In this document: in pieces, positions 36,443 to 44,871 of the stretch
Layout of the letters: each line of letters starts with the position of its first letter
How positions within the stretch are numbered: the first letter of the stretch is position 1
Made by a program: the position numbers and the translations under genes
Notes under the pieces: model-generated
What the model saw: the letters and a program-made list of their open reading frames with translations, nothing else
Database searches by the model: none
Told to the model about the DNA's origin: nothing
From: Proteiniclasticum aestuarii
GTDB taxonomy: Bacteria; Bacillota; Clostridia; Clostridiales; Clostridiaceae
Direction: 5' to 3'
Length of the DNA stretch: 64,000 nt
Assembly (NCBI RefSeq): GCF_017368455.1
Contig: NZ_JAFNJU010000006.1
Location: 1 to 64,000, forward strand

Positions 36443-37535
36443 GGGAAATCTAAGAAGAGTCTTAATATCTACATTCATTCCCATCTTCGCTGCATTTTTA
36501 GTTGGTGCGATCATGATACTTGCCATTGGAGAAGATCCGATTCTAACCTATCGGGTCATGGTTGAGAAATCCCTGTTGAATTGGGATGGCCTCCTTAAAA
36601 CGCTGCATCTGGCTTCTCCTTTGATTCTGACGGGATTAGCTATTGCAATTACCTTTAAAGCGAATATTTTTAACATGGGAGTTGAAGGTGGAGCTATTCT
36701 GGGAGGATTCTTTGCCGGAATTGCAGGATTTACCTTTAATGGTCTACCGGCGCCCCTTCATATCTTCTTGTGTCTTTTAACAGGGGCAGTGGTTGGTATG
36801 CTCTATGCATTAATCCCTGCCATTCTTAAAGCCTATTACAAGATGGATGAGATGGTGGTAACTTTAATGCTGAACTACGCTGTGGTGGTTCTAGTCACCT
36901 TCCTGTCCCAAGGTGTCTTTAGGGATCCTTCCTCAGGATATGTGGCCACTTACGCCATTTATGACAGTGCCATGTTCACGAAGATACTTGGGACCAATCT
37001 AACATACTTCTTTTTCATCTCCATGGTGGTCTTTGTGATGCTGTACATTCTGTTCAAGAAGACTAAGCTGGGTTATGAAATCACCGCCATTGGTAAGAAT
37101 ACAGAGTTTGCGGAAGCTATGGGCATGAAGGTTAGGCAAACCATCATTAAGATCATGCTGATCAGTGGAGCCTTAAGTGGTCTGGCGGGAGCGGGATACT
37201 TAATGAGTGAGAAATTCAGGTTCACCTTGGATTTTTCAGGGAATCCTGGTCTAGGATGGGATGGTATGCTGATTGCACTTTTGGGAGGACATGACCCTAT
37301 AGGAGTGCTGATTGCCTCCATCTTCTATGCAGCCTTGAAAACCGGTAGCGAGTACATAGGTATTTATACCAATGTGCCCAAAGATATTGTAGCCATCATT
37401 CAGGGCATTCTGATCCTCTTCCTGTCAGTGAAATTTATTTCCGCACGACTGGGACTGGTGAAAAAGTTTAAAAATAGCCGTACTAAGCGTAACAAGAATG
37501 GGGAGACCAAAAAGGTAGAGGAGGAGATATCATGA
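36435..37535 (+). CDS. nucleoside ABC importer permease 1
   Basis: The 366-residue membrane protein has about 9-10 helices with the BPD_transp_2 blocks FKANIFNMGVEGGAILGGFF and ALSGLAGAGYLMSEKFRF, then GLGWDGMLIALLGGHDP. It pairs with the next permease as a heterodimer. ATG 36435 is preferred to the adjacent TTG 36432. The C-terminal tail is basic and cytoplasmic (KKFKNSRTKRNKNG). Confidence 0.92.
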   Translation: MDKGNLRRVLISTFIPIFAAFLVGAIMILAIGEDPILTYRVMVEKSLLNWDGLLKTLHLASPLILTGLAIAITFKANIFNMGVEGGAILGGFFAGIAGFTFNGLPAPLHIFLCLLTGAVVGMLYALIPAILKAYYKMDEMVVTLMLNYAVVVLVTFLSQGVFRDPSSGYVATYAIYDSAMFTKILGTNLTYFFFISMVVFVMLYILFKKTKLGYEITAIGKNTEFAEAMGMKVRQTIIKIMLISGALSGLAGAGYLMSEKFRFTLDFSGNPGLGWDGMLIALLGGHDPIGVLIASIFYAALKTGSEYIGIYTNVPKDIVAIIQGILILFLSVKFISARLGLVKKFKNSRTKRNKNGETKKVEEEIS

Positions 37536-38446
37536 ATTTAGTTCAAAATATTCTATATGATACCATCTATCATGCTACTCCATTATTATTAGCTGTTCTC
37601 GGTGGACTATTCGCTTATAAGGCTAATGTGCTGAACATTGGACTAGAGGGCATGATTATAACAGGGGCTTTCTCATCATCTTTAACCATTTATCTTACGG
37701 GAAGCTATTATCTAGGAGTGTTTGTGGGAATCCTATCTACTTTAGTTGTGGGGTTGGTGTTCTCCTTCTTTAGCATCACAATGAAAAGTAACTTTATTAT
37801 TACAGGATTTGGATTAAATCTACTCATGGCGGCAATTGGAACATTTGTACTGAAGTACATGAATCTATCCAATATTAATCTAAGCCAGATGATCAACGTC
37901 AATGAAATGAAAATCAGTATACCGGTAATTAATGAAATTCCAATATTATCTTCCATCTTAAGCAACCACACATTGATTACCTATCTGTCGTTCGTTCTCA
38001 TCTTTGTGGTCTATCTGGTCTTGTATAAGACCAGATTTGGTATCCATCTTCGAGTGGTGGGAGAGAGTGAAGAAGCAGCAAAATCTGTGGGACTAAAGAG
38101 TAACAGGATGAAATACGCTGCTATCTTAATCGGGGCTGTGCTGTGCGCATTGGCAGGAACGAATCTATCCGCAGAGAGGCTGGCGCTCTACACGGACAAC
38201 ATGGTGGCAGGGCGTGGATTCATTGCGATCGCAGCCATTTACTGTGGGAAGGCAGATCCAGTGAAATCTTCTGTATATGCAATTTTATTTGGCCTGGCTA
38301 GAGCGTTGGCCATAAACTTAAGTTTATATGCAGGACCCATATCAGGATTATTTGATATGATTCCATACTTGATGATTGTTGGAGTGCTATTTATTGTATC
38401 GTATATGGAATCTAAGAAGACGAAAGTTAGGGGGTTTGGAAAGTAA
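37532..38446 (+). CDS. nucleoside ABC importer permease 2
   Basis: The 304-residue protein has about eight membrane helices and the family blocks FAYKANVLNIGLEGMIITGAF, GIHLRVVGESEEAAKSVGLK and MVAGRGFIAIAAIYCGKADP. It overlaps the first permease by four bases (ATGA) and the next gene by one, so the transporter is translated together with the enzymes. Confidence 0.92.
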   Translation: MNLVQNILYDTIYHATPLLLAVLGGLFAYKANVLNIGLEGMIITGAFSSSLTIYLTGSYYLGVFVGILSTLVVGLVFSFFSITMKSNFIITGFGLNLLMAAIGTFVLKYMNLSNINLSQMINVNEMKISIPVINEIPILSSILSNHTLITYLSFVLIFVVYLVLYKTRFGIHLRVVGESEEAAKSVGLKSNRMKYAAILIGAVLCALAGTNLSAERLALYTDNMVAGRGFIAIAAIYCGKADPVKSSVYAILFGLARALAINLSLYAGPISGLFDMIPYLMIVGVLFIVSYMESKKTKVRGFGK

Positions 38447-39012
38447 TGACAAAAACAGCACTGTTGATTGTAGATATGGTGAAGGATTTTACAGACCCTA
38501 GCGGTCTGGTGTTCTATCCACAAAATAGAGAAGTTCTTCCACGAATAAAGAAGGTGTTGGACAAATGCAGGGAGCACGATGTACTCACTATATTTTTCAG
38601 ACATAGTTATCGAAAAGATAAGTTTGATCAGAACTTAGTGAGTATGCGTCCTAACTGCATTTCCGGGACTGGAGGCGACGAGATTGATTCCATGTTGGAC
38701 GTGGACCCCGTGAAGGATTATGTCATTAAGAAGAGAAGGTATAGTGGTTTTTTCGGGACAGACTTGGATCTGATTCTACGGGAGAATGGCATTGAGCATC
38801 TGATCATCGTGGGCACGAAGACCAATTGCTGCATCCGTGCAACGGTAACAGATGCCTACTACTTAACCTATAAGGTCCATGTGGTCTCTGATTGTGTGGC
38901 CACTAATGATGAGGTGGTGAATCAGGTGCACCTTACGGATATCAGGAAATACTTTGGTCAGGTTCACACTTCAGAGGAACTCTTTGAAATGCTTGATAAA
39001 GGGGAGTTGTAG
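38446..39012 (+). CDS. isochorismatase-like cysteine hydrolase
   Basis: The 188-residue enzyme has the cysteine hydrolase triad positions: Asp10 in LLIVDMVKDF, Lys95 or Lys96 before RRYSGFFGTDLD, and Cys128 or Cys129 in VGTKTNCCIRATVTDAY. Family members hydrolyse amides or enol ethers, such as nicotinamide, ureides or N-carbamoyl compounds. In this operon it may open or deamidate the base released from the imported nucleoside; nicotinamidase activity is one option, not shown by the sequence. It overlaps the permease gene by one base. Confidence 0.85.
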   Translation: MTKTALLIVDMVKDFTDPSGLVFYPQNREVLPRIKKVLDKCREHDVLTIFFRHSYRKDKFDQNLVSMRPNCISGTGGDEIDSMLDVDPVKDYVIKKRRYSGFFGTDLDLILRENGIEHLIIVGTKTNCCIRATVTDAYYLTYKVHVVSDCVATNDEVVNQVHLTDIRKYFGQVHTSEELFEMLDKGEL

Positions 39013-39013
39013 T

Positions 39014-40003
39014 ATGTTTGATATTGTCACCAGTGGATACATGAGTATCGACAGGATTATTAAGATTAAATCCCCTCTAAAAACAGGAGAAACATCCATA
39101 ATTCGAAATGCAGACAATACTAAACCGTACTACGGAGGATGTCCTATAAATGTCTCTTACCTACTGGCAAAAATGGGGAAGAACCCATTGCCTATTCTGA
39201 GAGTAGGAGATGATGAAGAGACGAAAGGGTTTCTATCTTACCTGAAAGAGGCCAATGTGAGTTTAAAGGGCCTAGAAACGATAGAAAATGAATCATCATC
39301 TAACTGTTACCTGATATCAGATGAGAGTCATGACCATGTCACCATCTTCTACCCAGGAGCGATGGATTCGAAATATGCCGCTGAACCTTCAGATGAATTC
39401 TTTAAAGATGCAAAGATGGCGTTGATTACCGTGGGTTCGTACCAGGATAATAAGCAGTTTTACAGAAAATGTCTGGAGTATAATCTTCCCATTGTGTTTG
39501 GAACGAAACTGGATTTTGATGCTTTTCCTGAGGAGTTTCTCAAGGAGATTATCCTAAACAGTAAGATTATCTTCTCGAATGAGAATGAGAGGCAAGAAAT
39601 CTTGGAACTGTTCGGTATTACAAAGATAACAGATCTCTTTCGCATGGGAAAGACGAAGATTATTGTTACCACGCTGGGAGAGAAGGGGAGTGAGTATTTT
39701 CAATATGTTGAAGGTGAAGATGGAGAAAGAGATAATCAACATCAAGGGAGATTGCCTATTTATCCGGTAAAACAAGTGGTGGATTCCAGCGGGGCTGGAG
39801 ACGCCTATATAGCAGGATTCTTGTATGGTTACCTCGATGGCAAGCATACTAGCGCTTGTTGCGAAATGGGTAGTGTCATGTCTTCATTTGTCATTGAAGC
39901 CGTTGGTTGTACAACTGGAGCCCCCAGCAAGAAAGACTTTGAGGGGAGATTAAAAGAATTTAAGAACATTGTTGCGATGGACAGGATTAGGGAGGAAATA
40001 TGA
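39014..40003 (+). CDS. PfkB-family sugar or nucleoside kinase
   Basis: The 329-residue protein has the PfkB opening SGYMSIDRII with the first signature GGCPINVSYLLAKMG and the second DSSGAGDAYIAGFLYGYL, where the Asp of GAGD is the base. It would phosphorylate a ribose-type hydroxyl. A short insert rich in acidic residues and histidine (EGEDGERDNQHQG) precedes the active site. The ATG at 39014 follows the hydrolase stop by one base; longer frames would overlap it by 60 bases. It ends in an ATGA overlap with the phosphorylase gene. Confidence 0.88.
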   Translation: MFDIVTSGYMSIDRIIKIKSPLKTGETSIIRNADNTKPYYGGCPINVSYLLAKMGKNPLPILRVGDDEETKGFLSYLKEANVSLKGLETIENESSSNCYLISDESHDHVTIFYPGAMDSKYAAEPSDEFFKDAKMALITVGSYQDNKQFYRKCLEYNLPIVFGTKLDFDAFPEEFLKEIILNSKIIFSNENERQEILELFGITKITDLFRMGKTKIIVTTLGEKGSEYFQYVEGEDGERDNQHQGRLPIYPVKQVVDSSGAGDAYIAGFLYGYLDGKHTSACCEMGSVMSSFVIEAVGCTTGAPSKKDFEGRLKEFKNIVAMDRIREEI

Positions 40004-40758
40004 GCACATTATATTTGAAAGCAGATCAGGAGACGATATCGAAGTATGTTATTTTTTCAGGAGACCCTTGGAGAGTGGAGATGCTGCAAAAACTCTTAGA
40101 TGACCCAAAACATGTAGCATTTAGTCGAGAATTCAATACATATACGGGTACCTATCAGGGGGTTCCAATCACCATATCTTCTACAGGAATTGGAGCACCC
40201 TCTGCAGCCATTGCCATGGAAGAACTTTATGACTGTGGTATGGAAGTGGCCATTCGTATGGGTACCGTCATGGGGCTTAAGGAAGGAATGCTGGGGAAAG
40301 TCTTAATCCCCAATGGAGCCATGAGACTAGAATCTACAAGTGATTCCTATGTGCCTAAGGGGTTTCCCGCTGTGGCCAGTATTGATCTCATTAATGTTAT
40401 GAATCAGAGTGTGAAAAATAATAACAGAGAGTATCTTAATGGAATCTCCGCCACTATGGATGGATTCTACAGCCAGATGAGAGAATCCAGATTATCCAAG
40501 AAGATGAACACGGATATTCTGAAGACCTTTGATGACCTTGAAAAATTCAATGTGTCTGGAGTAGATATGGAAACCAGCTTAATGCTGGTGTTAGGTAATC
40601 TCATGGATATTAAAGTGTGCAGTGTCACCATGACCACAGTGCTCAGGAACCTGTCTAAGGTGCTAGAAGGGGAAGAGAGAACAAAGGCGGAGCAGGATCT
40701 ATGTAAGATTGTACTAGACGGAATTGTACTGCTGGACCAAGGAGAAAAACAGTCATGA
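40000..40758 (+). CDS. nucleoside phosphorylase (uridine/purine phosphorylase family)
   Basis: The 252-residue enzyme belongs to the PNP/UDP phosphorylase family: IFSGDPWRVEML at the phosphate site, STGIGAPSAAIAMEEL, IRMGTVMGLKEG and NVSGVDMETSLMLVLGNL (Glu for ribose binding). It cleaves a nucleoside with phosphate to base and ribose-1-phosphate. FIG-level specificity is not readable; the sequence FSGDPWRVEM differs from the usual PGDPxRA. Together with the kinase it would process the imported nucleoside. It overlaps the kinase and the next gene by four bases each. Confidence 0.87.
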   Translation: MSTLYLKADQETISKYVIFSGDPWRVEMLQKLLDDPKHVAFSREFNTYTGTYQGVPITISSTGIGAPSAAIAMEELYDCGMEVAIRMGTVMGLKEGMLGKVLIPNGAMRLESTSDSYVPKGFPAVASIDLINVMNQSVKNNNREYLNGISATMDGFYSQMRESRLSKKMNTDILKTFDDLEKFNVSGVDMETSLMLVLGNLMDIKVCSVTMTTVLRNLSKVLEGEERTKAEQDLCKIVLDGIVLLDQGEKQS

Positions 40759-41552
40759 AGAAATTAGATTTTAATAAAAAACCCATCATTGGAATGGTGC
40801 ATTGTCTACCCCTACCGGGAACCATGAAGTTTAAAGACAATTTACCGGAAATTACAACCCAGGCCATACATGATGCTAAGACGCTGGAGAAAGCCGGTGT
40901 GGATGCCATCATTATCGAAAACATGGGGGATGACCCTTTTGGAGTAAAGCTTGATATTGCTCAAGTGACTGCACTTTCAGCCATCAGTGCATTGGTGGCG
41001 AAAGAAGTGAGTTTGCCCATTGGCATCGATGCTGCCATGAATGATTATGAAACATCTCTATCTTTAGCTAAAGCAATAGATGCTGATTTTGTAAGAATTC
41101 CTGTTTTTGTCGATACCGTCGAGTTTTATGGAGGGATTATTAATCCGGTAGCAAGAGAAGCCACATTGTTTAGAAAACAGATTAATGCGGAAGACATTCT
41201 GATCTTCGCGGACATTCAGGTTAAACACACCCATATGGTTCTGTCTTCAGTGTCCATAGAGGATTCTGCTAGAAGTGCCATGGACTGCGGAGCGGATGCG
41301 ATTATCGTAACCGGAACCCATATCGGAGTGGAAACCCCCATGGAGATCATCAAGAAAGTTAAAAGCATTGCCAATATTCCAGTGATTATTGGCAGTGGTG
41401 TAAAAGCCATGAATATAAAGAGTCAATTGGACCTGGCGGACGGAGCCATTGTAGGGTCTAGCATGAAAGAGGGTGGCATCATTAGTAATCCTATCTCATA
41501 TAAATTAGCAAGAGATGTGGTGGAAGCGAGAAACAAGGAGAGTGAAGCATAA
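40755..41552 (+). CDS. BtpA/SgcQ-family TIM-barrel protein
   Basis: The 265-residue protein matches the BtpA family: PIIGMVHCLPLPGT, VDAIIIENMGDDPFG, DFVRIPVFVDTVEFYGGI, FADIQVKHTHMV and VIIGSGVKAMNIKS. BtpA was first linked with photosystem I, but most members are in sugar or nucleoside operons and are of unknown activity, possibly phosphosugar aldolases or isomerases. The next two enzymes suggest a C-C cleavage pathway in which it acts on a phosphorylated sugar. Confidence 0.88.
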   Translation: MKKLDFNKKPIIGMVHCLPLPGTMKFKDNLPEITTQAIHDAKTLEKAGVDAIIIENMGDDPFGVKLDIAQVTALSAISALVAKEVSLPIGIDAAMNDYETSLSLAKAIDADFVRIPVFVDTVEFYGGIINPVAREATLFRKQINAEDILIFADIQVKHTHMVLSSVSIEDSARSAMDCGADAIIVTGTHIGVETPMEIIKKVKSIANIPVIIGSGVKAMNIKSQLDLADGAIVGSSMKEGGIISNPISYKLARDVVEARNKESEA

Positions 41553-42715
41553 TGATGAGACCTATGAAATTAGCGGGCGAAGAGCTTATTTTTGGTGCGG
41601 GATGTTTATCCCATTTGTCTACCATGAAGGGGAATAGGGCTGTAATTGTTACCGGTGGAAGCAGTATGGAGAGAAGCGGAATATTGCAAAAGGTGATAGA
41701 CTATCTTAAAGATACTGGAATTGAGAGTAAAGTGTTCTCTGGAGTAGAACCAGATCCACTCTTTAGTACAGTGATGAGAGGTAGAGACGTGATGATAGAA
41801 TTTCAACCGGACTTGATTGTAGGTCTTGGAGGAGGTTCAGCTATGGACGCCGCAAAAGCAATGTGGATCTATTATGAGAATGAAGATTTTACTAGCCTAG
41901 AGGATATCCTGCCCCCAAATAATTTTCCTGAACTAAGAAAGAAAGCGAAGCTGATCTGTATTCCATCCACATCTGGTACAGCAAGTGAAGTAAGTCGGTC
42001 CATCGTCATCACAGAAGATAGTACCCATACCAAATATGGGGTTGGAAACATGGAAATGATGCCGGACTTCGCAATACTAGATCCTGAAGTTACAGTAACT
42101 CTTCCATTAAGCATCACAGCAGAAACAGGTATGGATGCGCTAACCCATGCCATGGAGGCTTGGGTATCTAGACGGGCTAATTATCTCAGTGACATTTTGG
42201 CTGAAGCTGCCATTAAGGATATATTTGAGTATTTGCCTAAAGTAATGGAAGAGCCTAAGAATCTAGACTATAGAGAGGTCATGCTAAATGCTTCCATGAC
42301 GGCAGGAATGGCTTTTACTAACGTATCTTTGGGGATTATCCATTCTATGGCCCATACTCTTGGCAGTGTGTTTGAACAAGCCCATGGAAGATTAAATGCT
42401 ATTCTTTTGCCTTACGTCATTGACTTTAATAGTCAAGACGAAGATACCAGAATCAAGTATAATCACTTATCTAGGGATTTAGGTTTTGATGGAGATATGG
42501 CGACACTGGTAAGACGTCTAAATGAGCAGGTAAAGATTCCTAAGACCTTAAGTGAGATTATTCCAGACGAAAAGAAGTTTAAAGAAAACATGGAACGTCT
42601 TATTGATGCTGCCTTGGCGGATGGATGTACCAAGACCAATCCGATCATTCCTACAAGAGATGAGTTCAAAGTATTGTTTAATGAAGCCTATTTTGGCAGA
42701 AAAAGTGAGGTTTGA
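41552..42715 (+). CDS. iron-containing alcohol dehydrogenase
   Basis: The 387-residue enzyme is a group III Fe-dependent dehydrogenase: VGLGGGSAMDAAKAMWIYYE for NAD, IPSTSGTASEVSRSIVIT, ETGMDALTHAMEAWVS and IIHSMAHTLGSVFEQAHG, with the metal-binding Asp and His residues in place. It would reduce an aldehyde or oxidise an alcohol generated in the pathway. It overlaps the neighbouring genes by one base upstream and is one base from the next start downstream. Confidence 0.92.
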   Translation: MMRPMKLAGEELIFGAGCLSHLSTMKGNRAVIVTGGSSMERSGILQKVIDYLKDTGIESKVFSGVEPDPLFSTVMRGRDVMIEFQPDLIVGLGGGSAMDAAKAMWIYYENEDFTSLEDILPPNNFPELRKKAKLICIPSTSGTASEVSRSIVITEDSTHTKYGVGNMEMMPDFAILDPEVTVTLPLSITAETGMDALTHAMEAWVSRRANYLSDILAEAAIKDIFEYLPKVMEEPKNLDYREVMLNASMTAGMAFTNVSLGIIHSMAHTLGSVFEQAHGRLNAILLPYVIDFNSQDEDTRIKYNHLSRDLGFDGDMATLVRRLNEQVKIPKTLSEIIPDEKKFKENMERLIDAALADGCTKTNPIIPTRDEFKVLFNEAYFGRKSEV

Positions 42716-42716
42716 G

Positions 42717-43433
42717 ATGAAACTGATTTGTTATCTATCTAATGGTTATCCTACTATTGACGAAAGCATAAGATTGGCTAAGGTCTATGGAGACGCAGGG
42801 TGTGATGTGATCGAAGTGGACTTTCCCTCAAGAGATCCGTATCTAGAGGGAGAACTTATCTCTAGTCGTATGAAAGAAGCGCTTAAGACATGTGCTGACT
42901 TTGAGAAATATATGGATGCCATTAAGATCATGAAAAAACAGAATAGTAATACGAAGATTCTTCTACTTGCCTATGACAATACCATTAAGGACATTGGAGA
43001 AGATAGGTTCATCTCTTTTTGTCAGAAAGAGAACTTGCTAGATATGATTTATGTCGGAGAGGATCAGGATCTTCAAGGTAGACTCATGGAAGCCGGTCTT
43101 AAGATTTCTTGTTACGTAGAATTTAGACTTCCTGAAGAACAAATTGAAGCTGCAAAAAATTCCAATGGTTTTGTCTATCTTCAGGCTGTGGCAGAAGATG
43201 GGAAGATTAATCCCAAGTTTCCTAAACTAGGAGACTGTGTAACTTATCTTAAAGAGCAAGGGATCACAAGAGAAATTTATGCGGGTGTAGGTATAAGAGG
43301 GGAAAATGAGATTAAAATGGCTAAAGATGCTGGATGTGATGGGGTCTTTGTAGGGAGCACTATTCTGAAGCTTTGGGACAATGAAGCAAAGCTGACTGAA
43401 AAGATTAAGGAACTGAAAGACGCAACGATTTAA
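42717..43433 (+). CDS. TrpA-like TIM-barrel lyase without TrpB
   Basis: The 238-residue protein resembles the alpha subunit of tryptophan synthase: CYLSNGYPTIDESI, GCDVIEVDFPSRDPYLEG, YVGEDQDLQGRLMEAGL, FVYLQAVAEDGK and GVGIRGENEIKMAKDAGCDGVFVGST. The catalytic glutamate (Glu49 of TrpA) is kept as Glu33; the catalytic aspartate (Asp60, in the usual SDPLADG) is replaced by Glu44 in RDPYLEG. It is about 25 residues shorter than TrpA, and no TrpB or other tryptophan gene is nearby. A retro-aldol cleavage of a phosphosugar conjugate is plausible. The start is ATG 42717 with GTGAGG upstream. It is the last gene of the operon. Confidence 0.85.
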   Translation: MKLICYLSNGYPTIDESIRLAKVYGDAGCDVIEVDFPSRDPYLEGELISSRMKEALKTCADFEKYMDAIKIMKKQNSNTKILLLAYDNTIKDIGEDRFISFCQKENLLDMIYVGEDQDLQGRLMEAGLKISCYVEFRLPEEQIEAAKNSNGFVYLQAVAEDGKINPKFPKLGDCVTYLKEQGITREIYAGVGIRGENEIKMAKDAGCDGVFVGSTILKLWDNEAKLTEKIKELKDATI

Positions 43434-43534
43434 GACTGAATAAAGTTTAACAATAGAGAGCCGGATCTGGAAGAGGGATTATGTATATTAAAATACATAA
43501 TATAAACCAATGATGGTTAACTAAATCTTGAACG

Positions 43535-43558
43535 AAGACCTACGGGTCTTTTTTCTTT
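43535..43558 (+). terminator. intrinsic terminator of GntR operon
   Basis: AAGACC (43535-43540) and GGTCTT (43545-43550) form a six-pair stem with a four-base loop followed by TTTTTTCTTT. It lies about 100 bases after the TrpA-like gene and is the first terminator after the GntR promoter. Confidence 0.85.
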
Positions 43559-43583
43559 GCAGTAAATAAAGGAGAAAAAGGTT

Positions 43584-43740
43584 ATGGCGGGTAGAGAAAG
43601 ACCACTAAAACCCCGATTAGAAGGTGATCTGGCACTTATGAGGCACTGACTGACGCGGATATGGATGTTTTTGCCGACCGTGTACTGTGTAGTGCTTTAG
43701 GAGATGGAAAGAAGCTTAGGCGTTCATCTCAGACCTGAGT
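43584..43740 (+). pseudogene. broken reading frame, origin unknown
   Basis: AGGAG before ATG 43584 opens a frame that reads MAGRERPLKPRLEGDLALM and stops at about 43647. Another frame continues with EALTDADMDVFADRVLCSAL to about 43738. The two together look like one small protein disabled by a frameshift. No family is recognised. Confidence 0.4.
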
Positions 43741-43788
43741 TCCTTTTCTCCTCATAACAGTTCGCAAGGACATCAGAACCATCAACTT

Positions 43789-44190
43789 ATGTACGGGTAC
43801 TTTGTCATGCTTGCTCGAAAACAAGACTCAAGAAATATCTTTAAGCATTCGAGGGATGACTTGTCTTATATTCAAGAATCACTTCGGTCGTTTTATAGTG
43901 GTTATGATCCGGTGGATGTAGAAGTTCAACTTACTGATTCGACTAGTGTACGTTTCAGTCCTGCTAAATACCTGAAAAAGCTTCAAGGTGAGTATGACAT
44001 GACACCTGCTTCTTTCATTTTTGCAACTAAAGATGGAGATCCAATCTATTTAAAATCTGATGGTTCTAATACAAAGGAATACCTGGCTCTCCGAAATCGG
44101 AATAATCAACCAACCGCTGAATTAGAGATTTATGAAAGCAAAGGATACATAAAGAACTTAGAGTGTGATGTTATCATTGGCATACTCTAG
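43789..44190 (+). CDS. hypothetical protein, perhaps a remnant
   Basis: This frame gives 133 residues, but no good RBS precedes ATG 43789. The composition is normal for a soluble protein (QLTDSTSVRFSPAKYLKKLQ, PTAELEIYESKGYIKNLE) and the frame may be the end of a longer gene whose start has decayed just upstream. It lies in a generally gene-poor stretch. No function can be suggested. Confidence 0.4.
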   Translation: MYGYFVMLARKQDSRNIFKHSRDDLSYIQESLRSFYSGYDPVDVEVQLTDSTSVRFSPAKYLKKLQGEYDMTPASFIFATKDGDPIYLKSDGSNTKEYLALRNRNNQPTAELEIYESKGYIKNLECDVIIGIL

Positions 44191-44871
44191 GTCTGGCAGA
44201 TTCGTCTGGATTCAAGACGTTACTATTTCGCTACAAGTGAAGCCATGATGAAATTCGTTACTGTTCATCCTTCTTTCTAGCTGCATGCTATTGCCATAGA
44301 ACGTTCTCTTCTAGACTATAGCTATAATCTAGAAATACAGTACTTGTAGCTGGCATCTGTTTCATAAATTAAAATCGATGCTATGAATGAAGGGGTAAAA
44401 AGTGCAGTCAGGCAATCGGCTTATAAGGGAAGACAAGCGGATGGAATGAACACTCATTAACGCGAATTACACTAAGTCCAATAAGGTTCTTTCAAAACAG
44501 AATACACTAGTGCACATGGAGCTTCTCTGTTTCAAGATAGAGGAGCTTCTTTTAATGTGACAAACTGCTGATGCTATGAAGAAATTCTAGATTTGATTAT
44601 TATTGAATCATAGTAATGTTATAAAATTATATCACTAAAGTCGAAAGCATATAGAATGATGTCATATTAACCGCGCAAAATCCAGACAATATGTCGAATA
44701 ATTGTTAACAATTAGTGTATTACTTAAAAAATATTGCTGTATAATGTCGGATAAAGTAGAATAATAGTAATGAAAATAATAGCAATATATCATAGAGTGG
44801 CTTTATTCCGAATAAAGAAGAATGTGTAGTTGGCACATAGAACTTATATTAATTTGGAAGGTGGGTTTTTA
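44191..44871 (+). other. gene-free stretch before surface protein gene
   Basis: No gene is seen. AGCTTCTCT (44520-44528) pairs with AGAGGAGCT (44539-44547), with one G-U pair, and TCTTTT follows: a likely terminator. A TATAAT at 44740-44745 is a candidate -10 for the surface protein, with no good -35. GGAAGGTGGG before ATG 44872 is its RBS. Confidence 0.55.

Noticed and set aside
39014-40003. Fructokinase or phosphofructokinase
   Set aside because: PfkB signatures alone do not define the sugar, and the neighbours point to a nucleoside or ribose-like substrate.
42717-43433. Tryptophan synthase alpha subunit for tryptophan synthesis
   Set aside because: No trpB or other trp gene is near, the catalytic Asp position is Glu, and it is embedded in a nucleoside-type operon.
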